Below are positions 8,918 to 18,208 of a stretch of DNA of 64,000 nt, one piece after another. Where the stretch lies: positions 21,347-85,346 of the forward strand of contig JBNLAN010000035.1 in the NCBI GenBank assembly GCA_050302175.1. Direction: 5' to 3'. The translations under genes and the position numbers were made by a program. Positions within the stretch are counted from its first letter, which is position 1; each line of letters begins with the position of its first letter. The stretch comes from JBNLAN01 sp050302175. Its GTDB lineage: Bacteria > Pseudomonadota > Zetaproteobacteria > Mariprofundales > Mariprofundaceae. The notes under the pieces are model-generated. The model was not told where the DNA came from. It made no database searches and saw nothing but the letters and a program-made list of their open reading frames with translations.

Positions 8918-9433
8918 CTAGCTGTCCAGTTTCAAATTCTTCAACGCCGCAAAAGGATGATTATCATCCTCCGTCCGGCATGTGCACGCCCCATGATTCA
9001 GGTCGGCGCCACAATTGGGGCACAACCCTTTGCAATCAGGCTTGCACAGCGCATCAGGCAATATTTCCTGCCAGACACTTTCACGTACTACATCCAGCAG
9101 ATCGATATACCCATCTGCAGAGAGCACATCATCACTCTTCTCCAGCGCCACACTGCGAAAGCTGCGCTGGGTCTCGCCTTTAAAGACCTGCTCAAAATCA
9201 GCAAGGCAACGGCGGCAAGATTTCATTGCACTTACCTGCCAGGACACATGCACTTCATAAACATCAGCGCAGCGCTCAACCCGTGCAAAAAGCGTCAGGT
9301 CGGAGCGAAGCCCTTCCAGCGGCGCAATATCGCCCACCGATCCGTCCGCAAGTAAACCCAACGGCACACTGCCTTTCCACTCCCAGCCGAAGGCGGGCAA
9401 CTCCTTCACGCAAAGGCGCATTTTTTCACGCAA
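8918..9433 (-). CDS. yceD: YceD/DUF177-family protein
   Basis: DUF177 protein found just upstream of rpmF in many bacteria; in plants and some bacteria the family is linked to 23S rRNA accumulation. The C-terminal signature CKGLCPNCGADLNHGACTC with two CxxC-like pairs is clear, and an internal CRRCL is also present. The frame is open to 9505. A TTG at 9433 has AGGAGG exactly 5 bases ahead and gives 171 residues, the usual size, so it is preferred; an ATG at 9421 is an alternative. Function in this organism is inferred from position only. Confidence 0.85.
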   Translation of the reverse strand: MREKMRLCVKELPAFGWEWKGSVPLGLLADGSVGDIAPLEGLRSDLTLFARVERCADVYEVHVSWQVSAMKSCRRCLADFEQVFKGETQRSFRSVALEKSDDVLSADGYIDLLDVVRESVWQEILPDALCKPDCKGLCPNCGADLNHGACTCRTEDDNHPFAALKNLKLDS

Positions 9434-9550
9434 CGCAGCCTCCTCACGGGCCGCCCAACACTGCTCCCGCCGAGATGAAGGCGGCATTATGGGTATTGGG
9501 GTCATGCGGTCAAGTGCCCAGGCTCACAGGCACCAAAATAAAAGCGAATA

Positions 9551-10690
9551 TTATGCCTGACGCGATTTTTTTTCTGCCAGTTCGCCGATCATCGTAACAA
9601 CCCGCTCGGCCGGGTTCCCCTCGCCCAGCATTGCTGAAAGCTCCGCGAAAGCGCGCTTCTGACTATTTGCAGCATCCCCGCCAGCCAACAACTGAAGTGC
9701 GTGCCAGCAAATATTCGGAACACTTGCCTGATCCTGAATCAGTTCGGGCATGATCATCTTGTCACCCAAAAGAATATTCGCCAAACCTACGCACTTGAGT
9801 TTCACCAGCTTCAAACCGATCCACATACTCAAAGGTGAGGCGCGATACATCAGCAGGGTTGGCACCCCCCACAACGCCAGCTCAAGCGTTGCTGTGCCGG
9901 AGGCGGCAATGGCGGCATCCGCACGCATGGCATAACCATCCTGCAGGCGGTCAATCAACTTCACCCCTTGCGAGGTGAGTGGTTCCAGAGCCGAGAGATC
10001 GACATCCGGCGCCCTCGGCACTACCGCACTCACATCCTGCACCTCTCCCCGAATTCTCTTCCATGAATCTACCAGCAACGGAACATGGCGACTCAATTCG
10101 CCCGGGCGGCTTCCCGGCAGAATCGCCAGAAGCCTGTGATGATCAGGAACACCAAGCTTCGCCTTGAGCTCCGAATTGGACCAGCCGGACGCGGCATGAG
10201 CGGCGCTTGGGTTGCCTACATACTCACCCTTGATACCCCTCTCTCCAAACCATTGCGGCTCAAACGGAAAAATGCAGGCGAGCTTGTCTTGCGAGCGAGA
10301 AAGCCTGCGCACCCGCCTCTCACCCCACGCCCAGAGCTTCGGTGCAATATATTGAATCACCGGAATTCCCTCTTTGCGTAAGGCCTCCCCCAACCGCATA
10401 TGGAACCCGGGGTAGTCCACCAGAATCGCTACATCCGGCCGGTTCTCCCTTGCCCAGCCAAGCACCTGATCCCGAATTCTGCGAATGCGTGGTAAGGCTT
10501 TCAGTACATCCGTCACCCCCATTACACTCAACTCACGGGTATGCACCAGCGGATTACAGCCGGCCCGAACCATGTTTTCACCTGCAATACCATCTATTTG
10601 CACAGTTCCGAAACGGGCGCTCAGCTCCTGAATCACCGCCGCGGCATGGGTATCGCCTGAGGCCTCTCCCGCACTGATAAATACGCGCAT
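9551..10690 (-). CDS. lpxB: Lipid-A-disaccharide synthase
   Basis: Glycosyltransferase (GT19) that joins UDP-2,3-diacylglucosamine and lipid X to make the lipid A disaccharide on the inner membrane. The N-terminus MRVFISAGEASGDTHAA is the family hallmark, followed by LPRIRRIRDQVL and FPFEPQWF blocks. The ATG at 10690 lies 2 bases after the lpxI stop and gives 379 residues, as expected. LpxI upstream provides its lipid X substrate. Confidence 0.97.
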   Translation of the reverse strand: MRVFISAGEASGDTHAAAVIQELSARFGTVQIDGIAGENMVRAGCNPLVHTRELSVMGVTDVLKALPRIRRIRDQVLGWARENRPDVAILVDYPGFHMRLGEALRKEGIPVIQYIAPKLWAWGERRVRRLSRSQDKLACIFPFEPQWFGERGIKGEYVGNPSAAHAASGWSNSELKAKLGVPDHHRLLAILPGSRPGELSRHVPLLVDSWKRIRGEVQDVSAVVPRAPDVDLSALEPLTSQGVKLIDRLQDGYAMRADAAIAASGTATLELALWGVPTLLMYRASPLSMWIGLKLVKLKCVGLANILLGDKMIMPELIQDQASVPNICWHALQLLAGGDAANSQKRAFAELSAMLGEGNPAERVVTMIGELAEKKSRQA

Positions 10691-10692
10691 GT

Positions 10693-11517
10693 TTAACAAG
10701 ACTCCAGACCGAAAACACTGATGCCGAAGCGATCAGCAGTTTCAGCAAGCTGCTCTCGCTCAAGCAGCAAGGTCAGGCCGGCCTCCACTGCAATCGCCTT
10801 ACAGCCGCTTTCATGCATGGTGCGAAGCGTATCCGGGCCAATCGCAGGAACATCGAAACGCAGGTCCTGCTCCGGCTTGGCCACTTTAACGACAATCGCC
10901 TTTCCATTCCCAAGCCCTCCGCCGCGACGAATCGCCTCATCGGTTCCCTCAATCGCCTCCACGGCCAGCACCGCTCCGTCCTGAACCACAACCGTCTGCC
11001 CGATATCGAGCCCTGCAATACCCTTGGCGTGTGAAAAACCGAAGTCCATGTCACGAAGCTGGGCACTACGCGGCTTCGGCCCAAACAACAGACCTTTTCC
11101 GGCCAGCATTTCTCCGGCATGTTCAACCTGCGAAAGCAGGGTGATGCCGTTTTCCGCAAGCAGATCGGCGATTGTGTTGAGTAGCGTGTCATCACGCCGA
11201 TCTGCAAGACGCATCAGGGCTTTAACTGCAGTCCAGTCGGGGCGAAAATTTCGGAACAGATGTAGTTTTCTGACCTTACCTGCCATGATCACCTGTTCGA
11301 CTCCGGCCGCCTTGAATGCCTTGATCATACTGCCAACCTGCCCGACATGCAGCCATACCACCGAGTCACTCAGTGCTTCGATTTCCGGAGATGTCTCTTC
11401 GCGAACGGCAGCGGTATGGATCTCATAACCGTTTTTTTTGAGTACCGTGGCAATCTCCAGCGGAAAAGAGCCATATCCGGCGATCAAGCCTGTCTTCAGC
11501 CCTTTCTCACCCCTCAT
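10693..11517 (-). CDS. lpxI: UDP-2,3-diacylglucosamine diphosphatase LpxI
   Basis: Hydrolyses UDP-2,3-diacylglucosamine to lipid X (2,3-diacyl-GlcN-1-phosphate). This is the LpxI (DUF1009) family, unrelated to LpxH and typical of alphaproteobacteria and some other groups. Recognisable blocks are LIAGYGSFPLEIA, the KVRKLHLFRNFRPDW stretch, and the C-terminal RFDVPAIGPDTL with DETDEAIRRGG-like region (EGTDEAIRRGG). At 274 residues it is the expected size. It sits between lpxA and lpxB, and its stop is 2 bases ahead of the lpxB ATG. No lpxH is seen in this window, so LpxI is likely the enzyme for this step. Confidence 0.94.
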   Translation of the reverse strand: MRGEKGLKTGLIAGYGSFPLEIATVLKKNGYEIHTAAVREETSPEIEALSDSVVWLHVGQVGSMIKAFKAAGVEQVIMAGKVRKLHLFRNFRPDWTAVKALMRLADRRDDTLLNTIADLLAENGITLLSQVEHAGEMLAGKGLLFGPKPRSAQLRDMDFGFSHAKGIAGLDIGQTVVVQDGAVLAVEAIEGTDEAIRRGGGLGNGKAIVVKVAKPEQDLRFDVPAIGPDTLRTMHESGCKAIAVEAGLTLLLEREQLAETADRFGISVFGLESC

Positions 11518-12307
11518 TGCGACGATGCACCGTCAGGCCACGTTCCGCACTGCGCACAAACTCGATCAGTTTCAACCCATGCGCATCACCGGATACAACG
11601 GCTTCCGCCTCGCTGATTCGGTCAGACATTTTGCCGCTTCCCCGCAACAGTACCTTGTACAGCTCGCGCAAAATACGCAGCGACTCATCACTGAAACCAC
11701 GCCGCTTGAGGCCGATCAGGTTCAGGCCGGCCAGCCCAGGCCGGTATCCGCCTGCCGTCAGGCAAAAAGGCGGAACATCCTTCACAATGCCGCTCATGCC
11801 GCCAATCATGCTGTGCTCGCCTATTCTCAAAAACTGATGCACTGCTGTCATGCCACCGATGATAGCGTAGTCCTGTACTTCGATATGTCCGGCCAGCGTG
11901 ACCGCATTGGCCATAATCACGTGATTGCCGACAACACAGTCGTGTGCGACATGTGCATACGCCATGAGCAGATTATTATTGCCTACCTGGGTCAGCATAC
12001 CGCCACCCTCGGTGCCCGCATTGATGGTTACACTCTCGCGAATGGTATTGTTATCACCGATGACCACTTCAGATGGTTCACCGTGGTATTTCAGATCCTG
12101 TGGCTCATGCCCGATACAGGCAAAAGGGAAAAACCGGTTGTTCTTGCCGATTTTGGTATGGCCGGAGATCACCACATGTGAAATCAGTTCACACCCATCT
12201 GCAATCGTGACATGTTCATCCACCTTGCAGTAGGGGCCAATACTGACATTCGCCCCGATCACCGCCTGTTCAGAAATAATGGCGGTTGGATGAATGTTTA
12301 AACTCAT
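11507..12307 (-). CDS. lpxA: UDP-N-acetylglucosamine acyltransferase
   Basis: First lipid A enzyme; a trimeric left-handed beta-helix acyltransferase that moves a 3-hydroxyacyl chain from ACP to UDP-GlcNAc. The hexapeptide pattern starts at once (IHPTAIISEQAVIGANVSIGPYC) and continues for about 190 residues. The catalytic His lies in the conserved MAYAHVAHDC block at about residues 115-124. At 266 residues it has family length. It overlaps fabZ by 4 bases and lpxI by 11. Confidence 0.96.
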   Translation of the reverse strand: MSLNIHPTAIISEQAVIGANVSIGPYCKVDEHVTIADGCELISHVVISGHTKIGKNNRFFPFACIGHEPQDLKYHGEPSEVVIGDNNTIRESVTINAGTEGGGMLTQVGNNNLLMAYAHVAHDCVVGNHVIMANAVTLAGHIEVQDYAIIGGMTAVHQFLRIGEHSMIGGMSGIVKDVPPFCLTAGGYRPGLAGLNLIGLKRRGFSDESLRILRELYKVLLRGSGKMSDRISEAEAVVSGDAHGLKLIEFVRSAERGLTVHRRNEG

Positions 12308-12753
12308 GCCTTATCCTTTGGCATCAGTGTTGCCATCAAGTCTCCTTCACAAACGAGTTCACCATCGACAAAAGCCTCTCCGTGGAATTTCCACATCAAA
12401 CCACGACGACGCAGGCAGTGCAGCTCAAAAATAAGCTGGTCGCCAGGGCGCACCGGCTTGCGGAAACGAACCCCGTCGATTCCCGTGAAAAACACCAGGA
12501 ACTCCTGATCCTTCGGCGCCGAATAAAATGCCAGAATGCCGCCAACCTGCGCCATTGCCTCTACAATCAGCACGCCCGGCATCACTGGATACTCAGGAAA
12601 ATGTCCGGCAAAATGTGGCTCATTGAACGTAACATTTTTCAAGGCACGAATCGATTTTTCAACTTCAAAATCCAACACCCGATCCACCAGTAACAAAGGA
12701 TAACGGTGTGGCAAACGCTTCATTATCTCATCAATATTCAGTTGCTCCGACAA
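12304..12753 (-). CDS. fabZ: 3-hydroxyacyl-ACP dehydratase
   Basis: Hot-dog-fold dehydratase that takes 3-hydroxyacyl-ACP to trans-2-enoyl-ACP, competing with LpxA and LpxD for the same substrate, which may explain its place between them. The family blocks LPHRYPLLLVDRV and HFAGHFPEYPVMPGVLIVEAMAQ hold the catalytic His and Glu. Start is TTG at 12753, 6 bases after GGGAG; 149 residues. Confidence 0.96.
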   Translation of the reverse strand: MSEQLNIDEIMKRLPHRYPLLLVDRVLDFEVEKSIRALKNVTFNEPHFAGHFPEYPVMPGVLIVEAMAQVGGILAFYSAPKDQEFLVFFTGIDGVRFRKPVRPGDQLIFELHCLRRRGLMWKFHGEAFVDGELVCEGDLMATLMPKDKA

Positions 12754-12756
12754 AAC

Positions 12757-13782
12757 TCACTCCCTTTCCTTTTCGGCTTTGGTACGCCGACGGATTTCAT
12801 TCCAGATTTCAGGCAATCGCCCCAGCATTGCCGCATTTTTCAGCCATTGGCGATGCGGAACCGCCGGTGTTCCGGCATAAACTTCCCCATCCGGAATATC
12901 TCCGATCACACCGGACTGCCCGGCAAATTTACAACCATTGCCAATTTTCAAATGGCCCGCAAAAGCAACCTGCCCACCCACCTGACAACCTGCACCGATT
13001 TCAGTGGAGCCGGCCACCGCGGTCTGTGCAGCAATAACCGTATAGGCACCAACACGGGCATTATGGCCGACCTGAACCAGATTATCGATCTTCACCCCCC
13101 GGCAAATCACGGTATCTCCGATGGCCCCGCGATCAATACAGGCATTAGCGCCAATTTCGACATCCTCTTCCAGCACCACCCGGCCAACTTGCGGAATTTT
13201 CAGATGCTCCTTGCCCGACCAGGCATAACCGAACCCATCCGAACCGATCACTGCACCTGATTGGATAGCGACACGGTCACCAATGACGCAATCAGGCGCC
13301 ACGATCACCCGCGGATGCAGACGACACATACGGCCAAGCTCTGTGCCTTCGCCAACCACGCAGCCGGCACCAATGATCGTACCGGCGCCAATACGTACAT
13401 CAGCGGCAACCACCGCCATCGCCCCGACTTCGACATCCTCCGCCAGCACTGCACTGGGATGAATGCTGGCCGAAGCATCACGCTCCCCCGTAGCAACTGG
13501 CTCAGGGTGGAAATGACGTTGCAATAACGCAAAGGCAAGATATGGATCCTTTACCCGGATAACGGGCCGGTTCGTCTCAGGAAAGGCATCCTCTGCGAGC
13601 AGCACGGCAGCGGCGTTTGAACCTTCAAACTCTTTTGCGTATTTCGGATTGGCCAGAAAGGCCAGCTGATTCGCATCCGCACATGCGAGCACACTCATAC
13701 CCGTTACCAGACTCCCGGCATCAGCGTTGCACAAACGGCCTGCAACCAGACTTGCTGCCGCATCAAGACGAATGGCTGTCAT
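12757..13782 (-). CDS. lpxD: UDP-3-O-(3-hydroxyacyl)glucosamine N-acyltransferase
   Basis: Third lipid A enzyme, adding the N-linked hydroxyacyl chain. It has an N-terminal uridine-binding domain followed by a long hexapeptide beta-helix from about residue 105 (IHPSAVLAEDVEVGAMAVV) and the conserved DNLVQVGHNARVG block with the catalytic His near 240. At 341 residues it matches E. coli LpxD. It starts 15 bases after skp. Confidence 0.96.
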   Translation of the reverse strand: MTAIRLDAAASLVAGRLCNADAGSLVTGMSVLACADANQLAFLANPKYAKEFEGSNAAAVLLAEDAFPETNRPVIRVKDPYLAFALLQRHFHPEPVATGERDASASIHPSAVLAEDVEVGAMAVVAADVRIGAGTIIGAGCVVGEGTELGRMCRLHPRVIVAPDCVIGDRVAIQSGAVIGSDGFGYAWSGKEHLKIPQVGRVVLEEDVEIGANACIDRGAIGDTVICRGVKIDNLVQVGHNARVGAYTVIAAQTAVAGSTEIGAGCQVGGQVAFAGHLKIGNGCKFAGQSGVIGDIPDGEVYAGTPAVPHRQWLKNAAMLGRLPEIWNEIRRRTKAEKERE

Positions 13783-13797
13783 CGAAAACCGACTGGT

Positions 13798-14313
13798 TTA
13801 TTTCTTCTTATCCAGGGCCTTGGTAATTTTAGCGGTAACATCCAGTTTCGGATCGGCATAGATCGCCACTGCACTGCCAAGAATGTAATCATACCCCTCT
13901 TTTTTACCCAGTTCGCGCACCGCATCAATAAACTTGGTGTAGATACCCTGCTCCAGACGCCCCTTCTCAGACATCAACTCTTCCTGCGCGTCCTGCGACT
14001 GGCGCTCAAAGTTTTTCTTCATGTCCTTCAGTTCCATCTCTTTCTTGGCAAGACGATCCTGCGACATCATCAACGCCTGACTCTGCAACTCTTTCTGGGC
14101 AGCTTCGACCTTTTTCCGCAAGTCTTCCAGCTCACTGGTCTTTCGGTTTTTCAGCGCCTCAAGGCGTTTCATGCCAGCCTTATAGTCACTTGTATTTTCC
14201 ACGGCGGTTTTGACATCTACAAATCCAACCTTGCCCTCGGCCGCAGCCATCGATGCAAACCCAAACACCGAAACAATTGCAGCAGAGAGAACAACCAAAT
14301 TTTTTCTTAGCAT
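13798..14313 (-). CDS. skp: Periplasmic chaperone Skp/OmpH family
   Basis: Small periplasmic chaperone expected to hold unfolded outer membrane proteins on their way to BamA, whose gene lies just upstream. A signal peptide covers residues 1-26 (hydrophobic core LVVLSAAIVSVFGF, cleavage after AAA). The mature part is highly charged and helical (residues ~55-120), the coiled-coil arms of the Skp jellyfish, with basic KRLEALKNRK and KKVEAAQKEL stretches. A strong AAGGAG site precedes the ATG. The length of 171 is normal. The 208-base gap before it may hold a promoter. Confidence 0.92.
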   Translation of the reverse strand: MLRKNLVVLSAAIVSVFGFASMAAAEGKVGFVDVKTAVENTSDYKAGMKRLEALKNRKTSELEDLRKKVEAAQKELQSQALMMSQDRLAKKEMELKDMKKNFERQSQDAQEELMSEKGRLEQGIYTKFIDAVRELGKKEGYDYILGSAVAIYADPKLDVTAKITKALDKKK

Positions 14314-14533
14314 ATTCCTGATACTCCTTTAGCGGGAAGGTTAACTGAATTGAAAACCCCTCCCAAGTGAAATTTATACTCGTTCATATTATATTCTTAT
14401 CACTGGCAAACTCCCGGCAGCCCCCAGTCACCGGATACGCCTCTCATCTCGACCTGCCGCAGACAGCGCAAACAGTGGCGCAATCTAGCAACACGATCAC
14501 ATGCAGGGCAACACTTGCAAGCCCTTGAGACTT

Positions 14534-16825
14534 TTAGAATGTCGAGCCCAGAGCAAACTCAAATTTATTCGATATATCTCCTGGCATCTTGCGAACCGGG
14601 AAGCCCCAGACTAATGAAATCGGTGCCAGTGGCGAGATCCACTCCACCCCAAAGCCGACCGACACACGCGTATTGGCAAGCTGCATCGGCTGCGCAACCT
14701 GGAAAGTCGTACTACCCACCGTCAGGTTGCCGCCCCCGACCACACCGGCATCAGCAAACAGCACGCCGCGAAAGCCTGGCGTGCGGATCGGCAACGGCAC
14801 AAACAGATCAAGTGAGAGTCGCGCCAGTTTATCACCGCCAACCACCTCATTGGTGGCCGGATCGCGCAGGCTTACCCCCGAATACTCGAACCCACGCAAA
14901 CTTCCCATACCCCCCATTGAGTAGCGGCGATACACGGGCAGGCTCTTGCCACGCTGTGCCGTGATATATTTCCCCTCCAGCGTCGGACTTAACACGACAT
15001 TCTCAGCCAGCTCAAAGTAACTGCGGGTGGAGGCGCGCAATTCAGTCAGATTCGTACTCCCCCCCAGTCCGGCATAGCCAAAAGTAAGCTGCTCAAAATG
15101 GCCACTGTTTGGTGTCATCAGGTTATCGCGCGTATCCCAGGCAAGCGACTGCGTCAGCTCACCTGAACTGCGCCGCCCTGCCTGCGATTGCAGGATCAAC
15201 GATGCATCGGCTGGCATATTGGTCAGATTGGTGCGGCTATATTCATAGCCTATCGAATAGGTGAGGTGATCGGATAACGGGAATCCGAAGCTGACCCCTC
15301 CGCCCACACTGTCCTGATGGTAGTTGTTTGCCAGCATCTGATCCGGCTTGGTCTGTGTTTTGTTTGTGTGGATGGTTGCACGAATATCTTCCCCCATAAA
15401 ATAGGGGTCGGTCAGGGAGATATCGTAATTTTGCGTCCTGGCGCCAACTTCAGCAGAAAGATTTCCGGCATACCCGCGGCCAAACAGATTATTCTCCTGC
15501 ACTTTACTGGTCACGAAGACTCGCTCAAGCTGTGAATAACCTGCACCAATGGAAAAGCTGCCAGTCTTCTTATCCGCAACATCAACCTTGAGATCGACCT
15601 GGTTTGGGTCATCAGCCGGCGGCATTGAGAAACGTACATCCTCAAACAGACTTAAACGCTGCAAGCGTTCCCGGGAATACTTGATCCGGCTCGCTGCATA
15701 GCGACTCCCCTCATCCTGCCTCAACTCGCGCCGGACAACGTTATCAGCAGTCTTGGTATTTCCCGTGATATCAACCCGGTGAATATAGACCTCACGCCCT
15801 TTTTCAATATCGAACACGATCGCCACCTTGCGAGCTGCCACATCGCGCTTAAACAGAGGGGTCACACTGGCAAAGGCATAGCCCTGATCGCCCACCTTCT
15901 CCGTAATGCCTTCGATACTTTTGCGAAGCTGCGCAAGCGAATAATATTTGCCCGCTTCCAGCGCAATTTCGGACATCAGCGTCTCTTTATCGGGAATAAT
16001 ATCCCCCTGCACATCGACACTCTCCACCAGATATCGCGGCCCCTCAAAAAGCCCAAACGTCAGATAAAACCAGCTCTTGTCACTGGAGATCGATACCAGA
16101 GATGACTCAACCGCGGCATCGAGATAACCATTGTTCTGGTAATACTGCTCAACCATATGTCCATCACCTTCCACACGCGGGAGATCGAATACGTCTCGCT
16201 TGCTGATCCAGCTACCAAAACCGGACTCGGACGAAGATATTTTGTCTCGGAGCTCCTCATCAGAGTAGACCTTATTGCCAATAAAACGAATTTGCTTGAT
16301 CCGTGTCTCATCCCCCTCATGAATGCGAACCGCAACGTCGATCCGGCCATCCTTCAAGGGTTTCGTCTCCACCTTGATGCCAACCTGATAGAACCCTTTT
16401 TTCAGATACGCCTTGCGGATCATGTTTTGATCACGCGCGGCCAATACGGCATTGAACACCTGACCGGACTTCAGCTTTAGTTTCAGCCTGAGATCCTTAA
16501 CGGTAACCTCTTCGTTACCAATAATTTCAACCTTGGCAATCAACGGGTTCTCTTCAACCTTCACGGTAAGCTTGAGGCCACCTGCTACAGAATCACCGAT
16601 AAACTGGATATTTCCAAACAACCCCGTCGCATACAGACGCCGCGCATCCTTGGCCAGATTGGCCCGGTTCAGGCGATCGCCTTTTCTGACATGCATTTTC
16701 GCAATAATGGTCGATGATTCCACATAACGGTTACCCTGCACCGAAATCGACACAATCTTGTCCCCGGCGGCAAAAGCCAGTGCAGGCATCAACAGCAGGG
16801 CGATCAACGCCAGAAATCTCACCAT
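14534..16825 (-). CDS. bamA: Outer membrane protein assembly factor BamA
   Basis: Core of the beta-barrel assembly machine in the outer membrane. With the ATG at 16825 it is 763 residues: signal peptide 1-19 (LALIALLLMPALAFAA), five POTRA-type repeats across about 22-420 (for example KIVSISVQGNRYVES and VYIHRVDITGNTKTADNVVRREL), then a 16-stranded barrel ending in Phe (FALGSTF), as required for barrel recognition. The barrel block YRRYSMGGMGSLRGFEY holds the VRGF-type loop 6 motif, here LRGF. It starts 7 bases after rseP. Its partner BamD is at 60647. Confidence 0.97.
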   Translation of the reverse strand: MVRFLALIALLLMPALAFAAGDKIVSISVQGNRYVESSTIIAKMHVRKGDRLNRANLAKDARRLYATGLFGNIQFIGDSVAGGLKLTVKVEENPLIAKVEIIGNEEVTVKDLRLKLKLKSGQVFNAVLAARDQNMIRKAYLKKGFYQVGIKVETKPLKDGRIDVAVRIHEGDETRIKQIRFIGNKVYSDEELRDKISSSESGFGSWISKRDVFDLPRVEGDGHMVEQYYQNNGYLDAAVESSLVSISSDKSWFYLTFGLFEGPRYLVESVDVQGDIIPDKETLMSEIALEAGKYYSLAQLRKSIEGITEKVGDQGYAFASVTPLFKRDVAARKVAIVFDIEKGREVYIHRVDITGNTKTADNVVRRELRQDEGSRYAASRIKYSRERLQRLSLFEDVRFSMPPADDPNQVDLKVDVADKKTGSFSIGAGYSQLERVFVTSKVQENNLFGRGYAGNLSAEVGARTQNYDISLTDPYFMGEDIRATIHTNKTQTKPDQMLANNYHQDSVGGGVSFGFPLSDHLTYSIGYEYSRTNLTNMPADASLILQSQAGRRSSGELTQSLAWDTRDNLMTPNSGHFEQLTFGYAGLGGSTNLTELRASTRSYFELAENVVLSPTLEGKYITAQRGKSLPVYRRYSMGGMGSLRGFEYSGVSLRDPATNEVVGGDKLARLSLDLFVPLPIRTPGFRGVLFADAGVVGGGNLTVGSTTFQVAQPMQLANTRVSVGFGVEWISPLAPISLVWGFPVRKMPGDISNKFEFALGSTF

Positions 16826-16832
16826 TGCCACT

Positions 16833-18194
16833 TTATCCTCTGAACAGCCGGGAAATATCGTTATAAAAAGCAAAAATCATCAGCATGATGATCAACATGA
16901 TCCCCAGCATCTGCGTCTTCTCCATCACCGCAGGCGAAACCGGCCTGCCAAGCACTTTCTCGATACCGAGATAAACCAGATGCCCGCCATCCAGCACCGG
17001 AATCGGCAGCAGATTCAGCACCGCAAGGTTGACCGAAATCAAGGCGAGAAAGGAGATAAATGCCACCAGCCCGATTTCAGCAGTACGTCCTGCCAGCTGT
17101 GCAATCGCAATCGGTCCGCCCAGGTTTTTAGCGGAAATATCTGCCACAATCATTTTCTTGAACACCTGCAAGGTCAGAACCGTCATATCCCAGGTGCGTG
17201 AAAAGCCGAATGCCGCGCCTTCGACCACACCCATGCGATACAGCACAGGTTCGGCCAGCAACAAAGGCATCAGCCCCGCGCCAATACGGCCCGAGCCTTC
17301 GCCATCTGCCTCAGGAATCACCAGCAGAGTCAGAACCGTATCCTCGCGCTGGACATTGATCTCCAGCCCGTCGCCTGCATGCTTTCTGATCGCAGCGATA
17401 AAATCGTGGGTGCTCGCAACCGGCTCCCCCTGTATCTGCAGAATAACATCGCCGGGCAACAGACCCGCCTTGGCGGCAGGCGAATCCTTGACCACCGAAT
17501 CGACCGCAATCTGCATACCAACACCGATACCCAGGGATTCACTTGCCACATCGACCAGCAACGGATCCCTTTCAGTTTGAGGAAGAGATGCCGACAACGA
17601 CAAATTCACACCGCCTCGATCCAGCACAAAGTCGACACGCTGTCCCACCTTGCCTTTCAGGTACTCCTCCATCTGCGCCCACGACAGAACAGGGTGGCCA
17701 TCCACCTCCTTCACCACATCGCCGGAAAGGAACCCTGCGCGCTCGGCAACCGAAGAGGGGGAGACAGAGCCGACGACCGGGAGATTAATTGACTGCCCCA
17801 GCCAGCCGACAACCATGAAAGCGATAATCGCGAAAAAGAAGTTAAACATCGGGCCCGCCACCGCCACCGAGGCCCGTTTCCACACAGGCTGAACATCAAA
17901 CGCACGCAGCTTATCCGCTTCGCTGATACCCCGCTTGGCCTCCTCGCCCTGCTCATCAGGGTTCTCTCCAAGCATTTTGACATAACCACCCAGCGGAATT
18001 GCCGCGATGACATATTCGACCTCACCATCACGACTGCGCCGCTTAAAGATGGCGGGTCCAAACCCGATGGAGAACTTTTCTACCTTGATGCCAAGTTTGC
18101 GGGCAACAATAAAATGGCCGTACTCATGCACGGCGATAAGCAACGCGATGGCAAAAATAAACCAGACCACCGTATGCAGGGTTTCAAACAACAT
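16833..18194 (-). CDS. rseP: Site-2 intramembrane zinc metalloprotease RseP
   Basis: Inner-membrane S2P protease that cleaves anti-sigma factors and leftover signal peptides. The zinc site HEYGH is at 23-27 in the first membrane helix and the second metal ligand motif LPIPVLDGGH has Asp402. Two PDZ domains lie between (near GFLSGDVVKEVDGHPV and GLLPGDVILQIQGEPV). The total of 453 residues matches the family. GGAGG is only 2 bases ahead of the ATG but 5 ahead of the next codon, TTG, so initiation could be one codon later. It lies 14 bases after dxr. Confidence 0.96.
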   Translation of the reverse strand: MLFETLHTVVWFIFAIALLIAVHEYGHFIVARKLGIKVEKFSIGFGPAIFKRRSRDGEVEYVIAAIPLGGYVKMLGENPDEQGEEAKRGISEADKLRAFDVQPVWKRASVAVAGPMFNFFFAIIAFMVVGWLGQSINLPVVGSVSPSSVAERAGFLSGDVVKEVDGHPVLSWAQMEEYLKGKVGQRVDFVLDRGGVNLSLSASLPQTERDPLLVDVASESLGIGVGMQIAVDSVVKDSPAAKAGLLPGDVILQIQGEPVASTHDFIAAIRKHAGDGLEINVQREDTVLTLLVIPEADGEGSGRIGAGLMPLLLAEPVLYRMGVVEGAAFGFSRTWDMTVLTLQVFKKMIVADISAKNLGGPIAIAQLAGRTAEIGLVAFISFLALISVNLAVLNLLPIPVLDGGHLVYLGIEKVLGRPVSPAVMEKTQMLGIMLIIMLMIFAFYNDISRLFRG

Positions 18195-18208
18195 ATCCTC
18201 CGAAAAGC

